Positions 16,553-25,048 are shown, numbered from the stretch's first letter. The stretch is DNA of 35,403 bases from Bacteroidales bacterium (GCA_026416115.1 JAOAFU010000127.1:1-35403); one strand, 5' to 3'. Numbers and translations are program-made. The notes: generated by a model from the letters alone, not told the origin.

Positions 16553-17635
16553 TTAATCACATTTTGTTAGCAGTTCTATAAATCTGTCTTTTGACGAATC
16601 AGCCCACTGTCTGAAAGCAAACGAAACGTCTTTATGACGAGGCAAATACGCAACAAATGGGTCGAGGTCGAAAACTGTATTTTGAATACCTGCCCCGGCT
16701 AAAGTAGCATCGAGGGCGTTACAGGCTTGTTCAAAATGTCCATAGGTAGGTACCATCATAATAGGTTTGCCTAGGTACATTGCCTCGCAGATCGACTCAA
16801 ATCCAGCAGTCGAGCAATATCCTCCACACTTGCTCATCATTTCAAGAAACTTAACATCATTGAGACGATGGAACCAAAGATTTTCATCAATTTTTAAATC
16901 ATCTGGAACATCCTTCTTATCCCAAAAAAAATGAAGTTCATATTCGGGATGAAGTGCATGCCAACGTTCAATTTCTTCGGCATAACCAGCATTAAGCAAA
17001 TAGCCCAATATATAACCTCTATTCTGAGGGGTAAGTTTCCGTATTTCACTACGTAACAAGGGAGGAACAACAAAAAGCTTTTTTCGGGGTACATCGGGCA
17101 TCGGTCGAAACGAAAGGGCTAATTTTTTTTCGGCTCTTGCCGCAACTAACCATGAATTCAACGACATAAGCCTTTTATCAATCCAATAGCCTTTTGGAAA
17201 GACAAACTGCGGATGCTGCAAAAGATACTGATGTCCCACAACAACAATGTGAGCTTTTTTTCCATAAATGAGAGCATATAGCCCTCCCAATAATTCGTAA
17301 AAATTAACTATTACATCGGGTTTTGTCTCATCTACCATTTGTTTAATCATAGCAATGCTCCGCAAAAAGGTGGGTGCCATAAGCAGATTAGCCCAGATAG
17401 TTTTCCCAATATGAATTTTTTTGTTATTGCTATCTACTACAAAATTAGGACTTTCGAAAGTTGCTACGGGAGCTTGTATTTTTTCATAGAAGAAAGCTGG
17501 TACTTCTCTACGAGGACTCTTGCCAACCAGAACCTGAACGACCGAATGCCCCTCGCTCCTAAGAATTTCCGACAATGCAATGGCCTGAGTCATATGGCCC
17601 CTTCCTTCGCCTTGAACTATGAAGAAATATTTCAT
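16553..17635 (-). CDS. GT-B glycosyltransferase (MurG/GT28-like superfamily)
   Basis: A 360-residue putative glycosyltransferase. The N-terminus MKYFFIVQGEGRGHMTQAIA has the glycine-rich GRGHxxQ loop found in GT28/GT1-type enzymes. The middle DVIVNFYELLGGLYALIYGK and IVVVGHQYLLQHPQF belong to the acceptor lobe. The C-lobe has LHFFWDKKDVPDD, KFLEMMSKCGGYCSTAGFES and ICEAMYLGKPIMMVPTYGHF, where the conserved E and the HFEQ segment correspond to nucleotide-sugar binding in the superfamily. It stands alone, 106 bp downstream in transcription order of no same-strand partner, and is followed on minus by porQ. Donor and acceptor cannot be assigned. Confidence 0.8.
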   Translation of the reverse strand: MKYFFIVQGEGRGHMTQAIALSEILRSEGHSVVQVLVGKSPRREVPAFFYEKIQAPVATFESPNFVVDSNNKKIHIGKTIWANLLMAPTFLRSIAMIKQMVDETKPDVIVNFYELLGGLYALIYGKKAHIVVVGHQYLLQHPQFVFPKGYWIDKRLMSLNSWLVAARAEKKLALSFRPMPDVPRKKLFVVPPLLRSEIRKLTPQNRGYILGYLLNAGYAEEIERWHALHPEYELHFFWDKKDVPDDLKIDENLWFHRLNDVKFLEMMSKCGGYCSTAGFESICEAMYLGKPIMMVPTYGHFEQACNALDATLAGAGIQNTVFDLDPFVAYLPRHKDVSFAFRQWADSSKDRFIELLTKCD

Positions 17636-18053
17636 GATAGATAATTTTAAGTCGGCCTATACTTTATTAACGCTCTAAAATTAGCTAAATTTTCGATTTC
17701 AAGCTAATTAGCAACATTATGTAGGGAAATAAACTTCAAATTTAGTTCTCAGCGAGTTTTTAAATATTTAGAAACAAAAATTTTAAGAAAATTTTACCCA
17801 GCGAATGGGGATTAGAAAAATTTTTTTGATGATTTAAAAAATTAATTTAGATATAATAAATTTATCATACTTCATGTATAATATGTATTTTCTAACTTTT
17901 AAGGATATAAACTTAATTTCAGATAGTTATAGAAAATCGGACAATATAAAATAATGTACGAATGGGCTTGCAATTTTTTTAATTATTGTTATATTCGCTA
18001 CTGAATTTTTATCAACAATTATAGCCAACTTATTAACACCTAAAAAAAGAGCC
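17636..18053. other. 418-bp non-coding AT-rich divergent intergenic region
   Basis: It separates the minus-strand glycosyltransferase from the plus-strand conserved hypothetical. Very AT-rich with many A/T runs. I find no open frame of note, no tRNA, no convincing hairpin terminator and no exact TAnnTTTG element. It is long for a promoter region in this window and may hold a regulated promoter or leader for the gene at 18054. Confidence 0.5.
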
Positions 18054-18794
18054 ATGCCGTACCGTCGCCTACCCAACACCGATGCTGCTCGCCTTAAAGC
18101 TATGCGCACAGCATATGATAGAGGTAAAGAATTGCCTCCTTTTAAACTTGCTTTTTCGCAGTCAACTTTTCAAAAATTACAGTCGTTTCTACCTCTACTC
18201 GAGAAAAACATTGCTGAGAGTCGCTTTACCTACGAAAATCAAATAAAAAAGAGCAAGGAATATCAACAACACATGCGTAAAGCTAGAATTTATATTTCTC
18301 ACTTTTTACAGGTGATGAACATGGCAATAGAAAGAGGCGAACTTCCTGCAAATACTCGTTCTTACTTTGGCATTGAAGAATTCGACAATCGTTTACCTTC
18401 TCTTAATAGCGAAGAGGCTCTTCTTAAGTGGGGCGAAAATATACTTCAAGGTGAACAAGAGCGTATGCGTCGTGGATTATCTCCTATTACAAATCCTACT
18501 GTTGCTCTCGTTCGTGTTCGTTTCGAAAGATTTAAAGATGCCTATCTGGCTCAAAAAACTATGAAAAAAAATTCGTCTCGATATTTCTCGGAGCTCCCTG
18601 TTTTACGCAAAACGGCCGATGAACTCATCGCCCAGATTTGGGACGAAGTGGAAGACTACTTTAAAGATTTACCCGATGAGAAACGTCGTTCCGAATGCTC
18701 AAAATATGGCATTGTTTATGTTTTTCGAAAAAACGAGCTCAATCGTCTTTCTCTTCCTTTAAATCAGGAGGCAATGCCACAGTTGTTTGTCTAA
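18054..18794 (+). CDS. conserved Bacteroidota protein of unknown function
   Basis: 246 residues beginning MPYRRLPNTDAARLKAMRTA. I recognise this opening as one that recurs in uncharacterised Bacteroidota proteins, but I know no function. The protein is soluble, charged and apparently mostly helical (LPLLEKNIAESRFTYENQIK, AELIAQ-type stretches), with no signal peptide, membrane segment or known catalytic motif. It is arginine-rich and most arginines use CGT or CGC, unlike its neighbours where CGA and AGA are common; this suggests strong expression. A 418-bp non-coding region lies upstream and a GT2 gene follows after 88 bp, with no clear shared operon. A structural or nucleic-acid-associated role is possible but not shown. 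Confidence 0.75.
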   Translation: MPYRRLPNTDAARLKAMRTAYDRGKELPPFKLAFSQSTFQKLQSFLPLLEKNIAESRFTYENQIKKSKEYQQHMRKARIYISHFLQVMNMAIERGELPANTRSYFGIEEFDNRLPSLNSEEALLKWGENILQGEQERMRRGLSPITNPTVALVRVRFERFKDAYLAQKTMKKNSSRYFSELPVLRKTADELIAQIWDEVEDYFKDLPDEKRRSECSKYGIVYVFRKNELNRLSLPLNQEAMPQLFV

Positions 18795-18822
18795 TCAAAT
18801 TTCAATAAAATAGTATCTTCTC

Positions 18823-18857
18823 TTTGTTTAAGTTTTTAAAATTTTGTCTTATCCTTG
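18823..18857 (+). promoter_or_regulatory. possible promoter for the GT2 gene
   Basis: TTTG at 18823-18826 and TATCCTTG at 18850-18857 (one mismatch to TAnnTTTG) with a 23-bp spacer, about 26 bp before the start at 18883. Spacing is longer than ideal. Confidence 0.3.
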
Positions 18858-18882
18858 CACGGTAAGCAACTAATTTCTTGTT

Positions 18883-19644
18883 ATGCCTATTTCTTCAAAT
18901 TTACCCCGTGTAAGCATCATTACAGTGGTATTTAACGGCGAAAAATTTATTGAACGCACCATACAAAGCGTCATCAACCAAACCTATCCGGCAATTGAAT
19001 ATATTATCATCGATGGGGGCTCGACCGATTCAACAGTTTCATTAATTAAAAAATACGAAACACACTTAGCTTACTGGGTTAGCGAGCCCGACAATGGACT
19101 CTACGACGCTATGAATAAAGGTTTAGCTCGAGCTAGCGGTGATTATGTTATGTTTCTTAATGCTGGTGATACTTTTTATGACAATCATACTCTTACGATG
19201 GCTTTCGGCAATTGGAATCCGACTGTAGATATCTTATATGGCGAAACCTTGATTGTCGATCCAAAAAATAATATTATTGGAGATCGAAGGTTAAAAGCTC
19301 CACAAAAACTTACCTGGAAGTCTTTCCGCGATGGTATGCTAGTTTGTCATCAGTCGATTATCATTCGCCGAAGCATCGTAAAACCCTATAACCTCAAATA
19401 CAAAATTGCTGCCGATTTCGATTGGGTGCTTAATGCCTTGAAAGCAGCCAACAATATTGTTAATTGCAATATCTACATTTGTCGTTTTCTTGATGGAGGT
19501 TTAAATAAACAAAAAATACCCTTAGCCCTAAAAGAAAGATTTATGATTATGTCGAAAAACTATGGTTTTTTTCCAACACTTTTGCGTCACTTTATAATTG
19601 GTTTACGTTTTATTTTTTTCTGGTGGCGCGAAAAAAGATTTTAA
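18883..19644 (+). CDS. GT2-family glycosyltransferase
   Basis: A 253-residue GT-A fold glycosyltransferase, WcaA-like. The N-terminal nucleotide-sugar domain is clear: PRVSIITVVFNGEKFIERTI, QSVINQTYPAIEYIIIDGGS (acidic residue and GGSTD), EPDNGLYDAMNKGLARASGD, then YVMFLNAGDTFYD carrying the variant of the DxD metal site, and FDWVLNALKAAN with a probable catalytic acid. The C-terminal tail HFIIGLRFIFFWWREKRF is hydrophobic and basic and may associate with the membrane. It likely adds a sugar in exopolysaccharide or O-antigen assembly. It converges on the HD-domain gene, whose stop is 54 bp away on the other strand. Confidence 0.92.
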   Translation: MPISSNLPRVSIITVVFNGEKFIERTIQSVINQTYPAIEYIIIDGGSTDSTVSLIKKYETHLAYWVSEPDNGLYDAMNKGLARASGDYVMFLNAGDTFYDNHTLTMAFGNWNPTVDILYGETLIVDPKNNIIGDRRLKAPQKLTWKSFRDGMLVCHQSIIIRRSIVKPYNLKYKIAADFDWVLNALKAANNIVNCNIYICRFLDGGLNKQKIPLALKERFMIMSKNYGFFPTLLRHFIIGLRFIFFWWREKRF

Positions 19645-19698
19645 AAATTTGCAACTTCAAGAAAGCACATTAAACACAAATGATATTTAACTTCTTCA

Positions 19699-20940
19699 TT
19701 AAAGGTTTTTAGGGTAACATAGCGTGTATTTCTTCACAATTTTAGATAATACCTGTATGTTTAACATATCGGATGCTTCGGCTATATCAACCAAATGACC
19801 ATCGTTATACAGAATACTTATTCTGTCGTCGACAATATTATAGGTATCGCTCCATACCGTACCTTCAAAAACAAAATATTCGGCTTCTTCGTCTGTGAAA
19901 GCGTATTTCTGCGCCACACGCTTTCTTAGTTCCATAATACGCTGTGGGTCTATAGGTTTAGAATGAAGCTCTATTCTAAACAATCGACGGTTATTCATCT
20001 GCTGGCACAACATTGATAATACCTTATCGGGATGATGCTGCCAAACTTTTATGGCCGAAAGTATATCACTATCATCGAGAAGTAAAAAATTTTGAAGAAT
20101 TTCAGCCATTTCCTCGGATTTATTCTCATAGTTCTTTGAGTTAAATCGCCGAGTTAAAAAGAATTGTAAAGCAGGTGTTGCAAAAAGTTGTTCGCCTTGC
20201 AATGCTAAGTATTTAGCTCTTTTTAAAATATTAACCATAAGATTTTCGGCAGATAGCACCGTTTTATGCAAATATACTTGCCAATACATGAGTCGTCGGG
20301 CAATAAGAAATTTTTCTATAGAGTATATTCCTTTTGCCTCTACCACCAAATGGTCGTTTACCACATTGAGCATTTTAATGATTCGATCGGATCCAATTAC
20401 ACCTTCCGAAACACCAGTAAAAAAACTATCACGTCTCAGGTAATCGAGCCTGTCCATATCGAGCTGACCCGATACCATTTGGGTTAAAAACTTTTTAGGA
20501 TATTGATGCGTAAATATTTCTATTGCAGTTTGCAAACGTCCATTCATTTGCTCATTGAGCTGATGCATAATTTGCAACGAAAGATGTTCGTGGGTAAAAC
20601 TCTCGATAAGGCTATATTCGAGTGCATGTGAAAAAGGACCATGTCCTATATCATGAAGAAGTATAGCAATATTGGCAGCCTCTGCTTCACGTTCAGTTAT
20701 TTCGTGTCCTTTCGATCGGATTACTTCAATTGCTTGGTTCATCAAATGCATTGCCCCAAGTGCATGCTGAAATCTTGTATGCATTGCCCCAGGATAAACC
20801 ATATGGGTTAGTCCTAATTGCCGTATCCTGCGTAAACGTTGAAACCAAGGATGTTCGATCAAATCAAAAATTGTATCATGATAAATGTGGATAAAACCAT
20901 ATACTGGATCATTTACTATCTTTCGCTTATTGGTCGACAT
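19699..20940 (-). CDS. HD-domain phosphohydrolase (dGTPase/SAMHD1-like)
   Basis: A 413-residue HD-superfamily phosphohydrolase. The metal-binding HD motif is complete: HTRFQHALGAMHLMNQ (first H), LLHDIGHGPFSHALEYS (HD pair and following H), and SGQLDMDRLDYLRRDSFFTG (later D). The opening VNDPVYGFIHIYHDTIFDLI and WFQRLRRIRQLGLTHMVYPG are characteristic of this widespread family related to SAMHD1 and dGTP triphosphohydrolases. Family members hydrolyse deoxynucleoside triphosphates or other phospho-substrates, but the exact substrate of this bacterial clade is not known to me. It is monocistronic, with a 328-bp divergent gap to the metallo-hydrolase gene upstream. Confidence 0.9.
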   Translation of the reverse strand: MSTNKRKIVNDPVYGFIHIYHDTIFDLIEHPWFQRLRRIRQLGLTHMVYPGAMHTRFQHALGAMHLMNQAIEVIRSKGHEITEREAEAANIAILLHDIGHGPFSHALEYSLIESFTHEHLSLQIMHQLNEQMNGRLQTAIEIFTHQYPKKFLTQMVSGQLDMDRLDYLRRDSFFTGVSEGVIGSDRIIKMLNVVNDHLVVEAKGIYSIEKFLIARRLMYWQVYLHKTVLSAENLMVNILKRAKYLALQGEQLFATPALQFFLTRRFNSKNYENKSEEMAEILQNFLLLDDSDILSAIKVWQHHPDKVLSMLCQQMNNRRLFRIELHSKPIDPQRIMELRKRVAQKYAFTDEEAEYFVFEGTVWSDTYNIVDDRISILYNDGHLVDIAEASDMLNIQVLSKIVKKYTLCYPKNL

Positions 20941-21268
20941 ATCTAAAGTTCAAAATTTAGGTAAAAGTAGCTAAAATTTATTCTCGTTTTATGTAAATAG
21001 GATTGCTCATTTTTATAGTTTATATTTACAAATTCAATGTTTTTAGTCTGTTATCATTTAGATTTCTCATATTTAATAAATCTTTTTCCCTTTTAAATCT
21101 TAAATCAACCAAATTTAATAAATATCATGACCTACGATATAGGACTTAAACTATTATCCAAATCTTTTGTTTTTAAGAAAAACTTTTAACATTATAGGGG
21201 TTTCGTGCTTCGAAGTTGTTATTAAGAAAAATTTCTTAAAAAAGTTATGAACCTAAATTTAAGCACCT
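20941..21268. other. 328-bp non-coding AT-rich divergent intergenic region
   Basis: Lies between the HD-domain gene (minus) and the metallo-hydrolase gene (plus). It contains two small inverted repeats near its right end: GTTTTT/AAAAAC (21169-21183) and TTAAGAAA/TTTCTTAA (21222-21239). In such AT-rich DNA these may be chance. No RNA gene and no exact TAnnTTTG promoter element is seen for the plus gene. Confidence 0.5.
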
Positions 21269-22006
21269 ATGAAAACAAGAGTATTTGTAACTTTAATTTT
21301 AGTTACGTTGGGGCTATATTTGTTTTCTCAATGTAAGCAAAAGGAAATGGAACAGATCAGTTACACTGCACAAAGTGTGGCCGATAGCCTACACTGGATT
21401 AAACAATCGTGCATTAAGCTTCAAGTTTATGGAAAAACTATTTATTTTGACCCCCTTGGCATTAAAAAAGCCGACTCTGCCGACTTTATTTTCATCACGC
21501 ATCCTCATGGCGATCATTTTTCTCCAGCCGATATTGCTAAAATTGCAACATCCAAAACTGTAATTTATGGCCCGAAGGAATGCAGGTATACAGGAACATG
21601 CAAAGAATTTATCGAAGTTGTACCCGGTCAAACTATCAATGTTGCTGAAAATATTAGTATAACTACAGTACCTGCTTACAACGTTGTTAAAACCAATTTC
21701 CACCCCAAAGAAAAACAATGGGTAGGGTATTTATTAAAAATTGGTAATATAGTAGTGTATCATGCTGGCGATACTGAACGAATACCCGAAATGAAAAATT
21801 TTACAGCCCATATTGCAATGTTGCCTTTAGGTCAGACCTATACTATGAATTCGGTTGAAGAAGCTGCTGAAGCTGCAAAAGATGTTAAAGCCGAAATAGC
21901 TATCCCAATACACTGGGGGGCATATGAAGGTACTGCTGCCGATGCACAAAAATTCAAATCCCTTCTCGAAAATCAAATGAAAGTGATTATTAAATCTGTC
22001 GAATAG
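21269..22006 (+). CDS. UlaG-like metallo-beta-lactamase-fold hydrolase, exported
   Basis: A 245-residue MBL-fold protein. The N-terminus VFVTLILVTLGLYLFSQC is a hydrophobic export signal; the cysteine at its end could be lipidated, though Q at -1 is a poor lipobox. The metal site is present: FIFITHPHGDHFSPADI (HxHxDH), VVYHAGDTERIPEM (bridging D) and IAIPIHWGAYEGT (late H). The overall pattern, with IKLQVYGKTIYFDPLG at the start, matches the UlaG-like branch of L-ascorbate-6-phosphate lactonase relatives, but the substrate is probably different and unknown. A strong terminator (22035-22063) follows, separating it from lgt. Confidence 0.88.
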   Translation: MKTRVFVTLILVTLGLYLFSQCKQKEMEQISYTAQSVADSLHWIKQSCIKLQVYGKTIYFDPLGIKKADSADFIFITHPHGDHFSPADIAKIATSKTVIYGPKECRYTGTCKEFIEVVPGQTINVAENISITTVPAYNVVKTNFHPKEKQWVGYLLKIGNIVVYHAGDTERIPEMKNFTAHIAMLPLGQTYTMNSVEEAAEAAKDVKAEIAIPIHWGAYEGTAADAQKFKSLLENQMKVIIKSVE

Positions 22007-22034
22007 CTGTCATTTAAATTATACATTTTATCAT

Positions 22035-22063
22035 AAAAAAGCTGTCGAATGACAGCTTTTTTT
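22035..22063 (+). terminator. intrinsic terminator after the metallo-hydrolase gene
   Basis: A 12-bp perfect stem, AAAAAAGCTGTC / GACAGCTTTTTT, with a GAAT tetraloop (22047-22050) and a run of seven T at its 3' side. The A-tract on the 5' arm means it can also act on minus transcripts. It begins 29 bp after the stop at 22006. Confidence 0.88.
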
Positions 22064-22140
22064 AAACCAGCATGATTTCGGGTATGTGATTTTTAAAATT
22101 GACTTTATATTTTATTTACAGAAATTGATAAACATTTTTG

Positions 22141-22148
22141 TACTTTTG
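22141..22148 (+). promoter_or_regulatory. possible -7 element (TACTTTTG) for lgt
   Basis: TACTTTTG matches TAnnTTTG and stands 18 bp before ATG 22167, after a terminator. The nearest TTG upstream is only 13 bp away, so the -33 element is doubtful. If used, it excludes the longer upstream start at 22086. Confidence 0.35.
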
Positions 22149-22166
22149 AATGCAAAACTAAAAGTT

Positions 22167-22967
22167 ATGATGCTTCAATATATTCATTGGAATGTTAGTC
22201 CCGAAATATTCAACATCGGCCCGCTTGCTATTCGATGGTATGGATTACTTTTTGCAACTGCTTTTATTACGGGTTATTATATTTTTAAATATTTTTTCAA
22301 AAAAGAGGGGTATCAAGTTGAACTTCTCGATCAGCTGACTGTATATGTGGCTTTGGGTATTATCGTTGGTGCTCGATTAGGCCATGTTCTTTTTTACGAT
22401 CCTTCTTACTATTTTGCCAATCCTCTCAAAATTATTGCCGTATGGGAAGGTGGTTTAGCAAGTCACGGTGCGGCTATTGGTTTACTAATTTCTCTTTATT
22501 TATGGGTTCGCAAGCATAAAACAAATATTTTATGGTTGCTCGATCGAATTGCTGTAGTTGTTGCTCTTGGTGGCATGTTTGTGAGGCTTGGTAATTTAAT
22601 GAACTCCGAAATTTATGGTATTCAGACTTCTTTACCGTGGGGTTTTATTTTTGTACGTGAAGGTGAAACTGTGCCCAAACATCCTACTCAAATATACGAA
22701 GCACTTTCTTACTTTATGATCTTTCTATTGCTTTTTACTGCTTACCGGAAAAATTGGTGGTTCGAAAGCAAAGGCCTTGTCTTTGGTATCTTTCTCATCC
22801 TGCTTTTCGGTGCCCGTTTTATGATCGAATTTATTAAAAATCCCCAGGAAGAGTTTGAGACTTCACTCCCTCTCTTGATGGGACAAATTCTAAGTTTACC
22901 TTTTATTATCGCAGGAATTATCATTGTTATTTGGGTCTTAAGTAAAAAGCCATCATCCAAAAAATAA
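22167..22967 (+). CDS. lgt: prolipoprotein diacylglyceryl transferase
   Basis: 266 residues from ATG 22167; the frame opens at 22086 but that segment overlaps a likely promoter and carries no family similarity, while MMLQYIHWNVSPEIF is a normal Lgt start. It transfers diacylglycerol from phosphatidylglycerol to the lipobox cysteine of prolipoproteins in the inner membrane. Family signatures are LAIRWYGLLFATAF, IVGARLGHVLFYDPSYY, WEGGLASHGAAIGLL (the key GG-ASHG region), FVRLGNLMNSEIYG and HPTQIYEALSYF. About seven membrane helices are visible. Its 3' end overlaps the convergent hemW by 15 bp. It serves lipoproteins such as the one at 32409-32906. Confidence 0.95.
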   Translation: MMLQYIHWNVSPEIFNIGPLAIRWYGLLFATAFITGYYIFKYFFKKEGYQVELLDQLTVYVALGIIVGARLGHVLFYDPSYYFANPLKIIAVWEGGLASHGAAIGLLISLYLWVRKHKTNILWLLDRIAVVVALGGMFVRLGNLMNSEIYGIQTSLPWGFIFVREGETVPKHPTQIYEALSYFMIFLLLFTAYRKNWWFESKGLVFGIFLILLFGARFMIEFIKNPQEEFETSLPLLMGQILSLPFIIAGIIIVIWVLSKKPSSKK

Positions 22968-24080
22968 CTCCTTTGCAATAGTATCGGAAATAAACCATCC
23001 TTTTAAATTAAGCACAATTCCCTTCGTGTTTATGTCCAAATAGGAAGGATAGTATTTTTGTGCTCGAAGTTCGACTTTTTTGTAGTTTTCAATACCAAAT
23101 TGTCTTATAAACTTATCCTTTATCAACCCTTCTTTCCTCCTTATTTGCAACATAATAACTTCATTCATCTTATTCTCTGTAGAAATATTATCAATGATAA
23201 TCTGAGGTTGTCGTTTTCTTATTCCTTCAAAATAATGACTAAGGCTTCTAACATTTTCATATCGTAGAATTCCATCAAAAGAATGGGCTGAAGGGCCTAA
23301 TCCAAGGTATGGTTTATGTTCCCAATACGACTGATTGTGTCGTGATCGGTAACCTTTTTTTGCAAAATTGGATATTTCGTAATGTTCATAACTATCTGCT
23401 ATCAAAAGTTCGTGTAGTATTTTCATCTGGTTCCAACTCTGCTCTTCAGCTATCTCCGACAATTTTCCTCTTTCTTTTAAAATGCCAAATGTAGTCCCCG
23501 ATTCAATGGTTAAGTGATAGGCAGATACATGCTGAACAGAAAAACCGACTGCTGTTTTTATTGTCTTTTCCCATAGCTCTTCCGACATGCCAGGAATTCC
23601 ATAAATTAAGTCGATGCTTAAGTTTATTATACCAGCTTGATAGGCCCATTCAATACTTTGGCTCGAATGTTCTGAACCATGACGACGATTTAAATATTTT
23701 AATATCCAGTCGTCGAAACTCTGAACTCCAATACTCAATCTATTTATCCCAGCATTTCGAATCTGTCGATAGTACTCTTCCGAAACATCTTCAGGATTAA
23801 CTTCAATAGTTATTTCCAAATCATTTGACAGAGTAAATGTTTTGGAAATTTTTTCCAAAAGCAGTGCAATAGCATTCGCATGTAAAATGGATGGTGTACC
23901 ACCTCCAAAGTATATGGTTTCTATAGGGGTTTTTTCTAAAAAAAAATCCTTTCTAATTTCAATCTCCTCGAGCAAGGCACTATAAAAGTCCGATAATGAA
24001 GATAGATTAATCTGAGTATAAAAGTCACAATAATGGCATCTTCTATGGCAATATGGTACGTGAATATAAATTCCAGCCAC
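22953..24080 (-). CDS. hemW: radical SAM heme chaperone HemW
   Basis: A 375-residue radical-SAM protein of the HemN/HemW group. It begins MAGIYIHVPYCHRRCHYCDF with C-x3-C-x2-C for the [4Fe-4S] cluster, followed by DF instead of the extra cysteine seen in true HemN coproporphyrinogen dehydrogenases; that points to HemW, a heme-binding chaperone. Other signatures are ETIYFGGGTPSILHANAI, ITIEVNPEDVSEEYYRQI, NRLSIGVQSFDDWILKYLNR and IDLIYGIPGMSEELWEKT. Third gene of rpiB-rrf2-hemW, starting 5 bp past the Rrf2 stop. The 3' end overlaps lgt. Confidence 0.92.
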   Translation of the reverse strand: MAGIYIHVPYCHRRCHYCDFYTQINLSSLSDFYSALLEEIEIRKDFFLEKTPIETIYFGGGTPSILHANAIALLLEKISKTFTLSNDLEITIEVNPEDVSEEYYRQIRNAGINRLSIGVQSFDDWILKYLNRRHGSEHSSQSIEWAYQAGIINLSIDLIYGIPGMSEELWEKTIKTAVGFSVQHVSAYHLTIESGTTFGILKERGKLSEIAEEQSWNQMKILHELLIADSYEHYEISNFAKKGYRSRHNQSYWEHKPYLGLGPSAHSFDGILRYENVRSLSHYFEGIRKRQPQIIIDNISTENKMNEVIMLQIRRKEGLIKDKFIRQFGIENYKKVELRAQKYYPSYLDINTKGIVLNLKGWFISDTIAKELFFG

Positions 24081-24085
24081 TCTTT

Positions 24086-24520
24086 TTAGATAAATACTTT
24101 ATGAGCGTGATGATGTATTTCGTTAGCCAACGATTCAATATTTTGCTCATTAAAAAGTTTCTTTAGCTGCTCACGTATGGGGCTATAATGAGGATGGATA
24201 GGACAGTGTTCTTCTTCACTCGAACACGAAGCTACACCTATAAGACAAGAGTTAAAAAAATCTCCTCCGTCGATGATATTTACAATATCCATCATCTTAA
24301 TTTGACTTGGAGGGACAGCCAGTGTAAATCCCCCGTTTGGGCCTTTTATGGAACGCAAAATTTTATTTTTAGCCAAAACTTGTAAAATTTTACCAAGAAA
24401 TGGCGTTGGAATATTGAGCGCTTTTGAAATTTCTTTTATACCGATAATTCTGCTTCGGTTCTCTTCGAGTGCCAGAAAGATGCAGGCACGTATAGCATAT
24501 TTACAAGTGTTAGATAGCAT
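24086..24520 (-). CDS. Rrf2-family transcriptional regulator with three C-terminal cysteines
   Basis: A 144-residue Rrf2-family winged-helix regulator. The DNA-binding part is typical: MLSNTCKYAIRACIFLALEE, IIGIKEISKALNIPTPFLGK, ILQVLAKNKILRSIKGPNGG and FTLAVPPSQIKMMDIVNIID. C92, C99 and C106 form C-x6-C-x6-C (NSC, ASC, EHCPIH), close to the Fe-S ligand region of IscR and NsrR though with different spacing, so it is probably an Fe-S or nitric-oxide/redox sensor. It sits between rpiB and hemW with only 1 and 5 bp between genes, so it is co-transcribed. Linkage to a heme chaperone fits iron/heme-related control; which promoters it binds is unknown. Confidence 0.88.
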   Translation of the reverse strand: MLSNTCKYAIRACIFLALEENRSRIIGIKEISKALNIPTPFLGKILQVLAKNKILRSIKGPNGGFTLAVPPSQIKMMDIVNIIDGGDFFNSCLIGVASCSSEEEHCPIHPHYSPIREQLKKLFNEQNIESLANEIHHHAHKVFI

Positions 24521-24521
24521 A

Positions 24522-24968
24522 CTAACAGGTTTTAAGAGGTATTTTATTTATACGATTTAAATGGCGACCACCGTCGAAGGTCGTATGTAAAAAAATGTCT
24601 ACTATTTGTTTAGCTTCTTCAAGCGTTATAAATCGTGCAGGCAAAGAGCATATGTTTGCATCATTATGTGCTCTTGCTAATCTCGATATTTCTGTATTCC
24701 AACATAACGCTGCTCTAATTCCTTGATGTTTGTTTACAGTCATATTAATTCCATTACCACTACCACATAGCGAAATTCCAATATCCACAAGCTTATTCTC
24801 GACAGAGTCAGCTAGCTTATGTGCATAATCGGGATAATCGGCACTCTCTTCACTATAGGTCCCATAATCCACTATCTCATATCCTTGCTCGGCTAGCCAC
24901 GATTTTATCTCCTCTTTCATTTTATATCCTGCATGATCCGAAGCAATTCCTATTTTTCTAATGCTCAT
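24522..24968 (-). CDS. rpiB: ribose-5-phosphate isomerase B
   Basis: A 148-residue RpiB/LacAB-family sugar-phosphate isomerase interconverting ribose 5-phosphate and ribulose 5-phosphate in the pentose phosphate pathway. The family core is complete: IGIASDHAGYKMKEEIKSWL, VDYGTYSEESADYPDYAHKL, IGISLCGSGNGINMTVNKH (active-site cysteine and the GSGNG loop), RAALCWNTEISRLARAHNDA and NICSLPARFITLEEA. Full length. First gene of the operon, with a well-formed minus-strand promoter at 25049-25079, giving a leader of roughly 75 nt. Confidence 0.96.
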   Translation of the reverse strand: MSIRKIGIASDHAGYKMKEEIKSWLAEQGYEIVDYGTYSEESADYPDYAHKLADSVENKLVDIGISLCGSGNGINMTVNKHQGIRAALCWNTEISRLARAHNDANICSLPARFITLEEAKQIVDIFLHTTFDGGRHLNRINKIPLKTC

Positions 24969-25048
24969 ATTTTATTTTGTTAAATCAGTTGTTCATATTC
25001 TGTTTATAAAATTTCTATTACGAACTATAACTTCTTTGAATTGCGAAT

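Noticed and set aside
17636-18053. Long gap checked for a structured RNA, riboswitch or tRNA
   Set aside because: No conserved RNA motif, G+C-rich stem or cloverleaf could be found by eye; listed only as non-coding.
21169-21239. Two small perfect inverted repeats (GTTTTT/AAAAAC and TTAAGAAA/TTTCTTAA) ahead of the metallo-hydrolase gene
   Set aside because: They are made almost only of A and T in very AT-rich DNA, so chance occurrence is likely; no regulator with a matching site is known to me.
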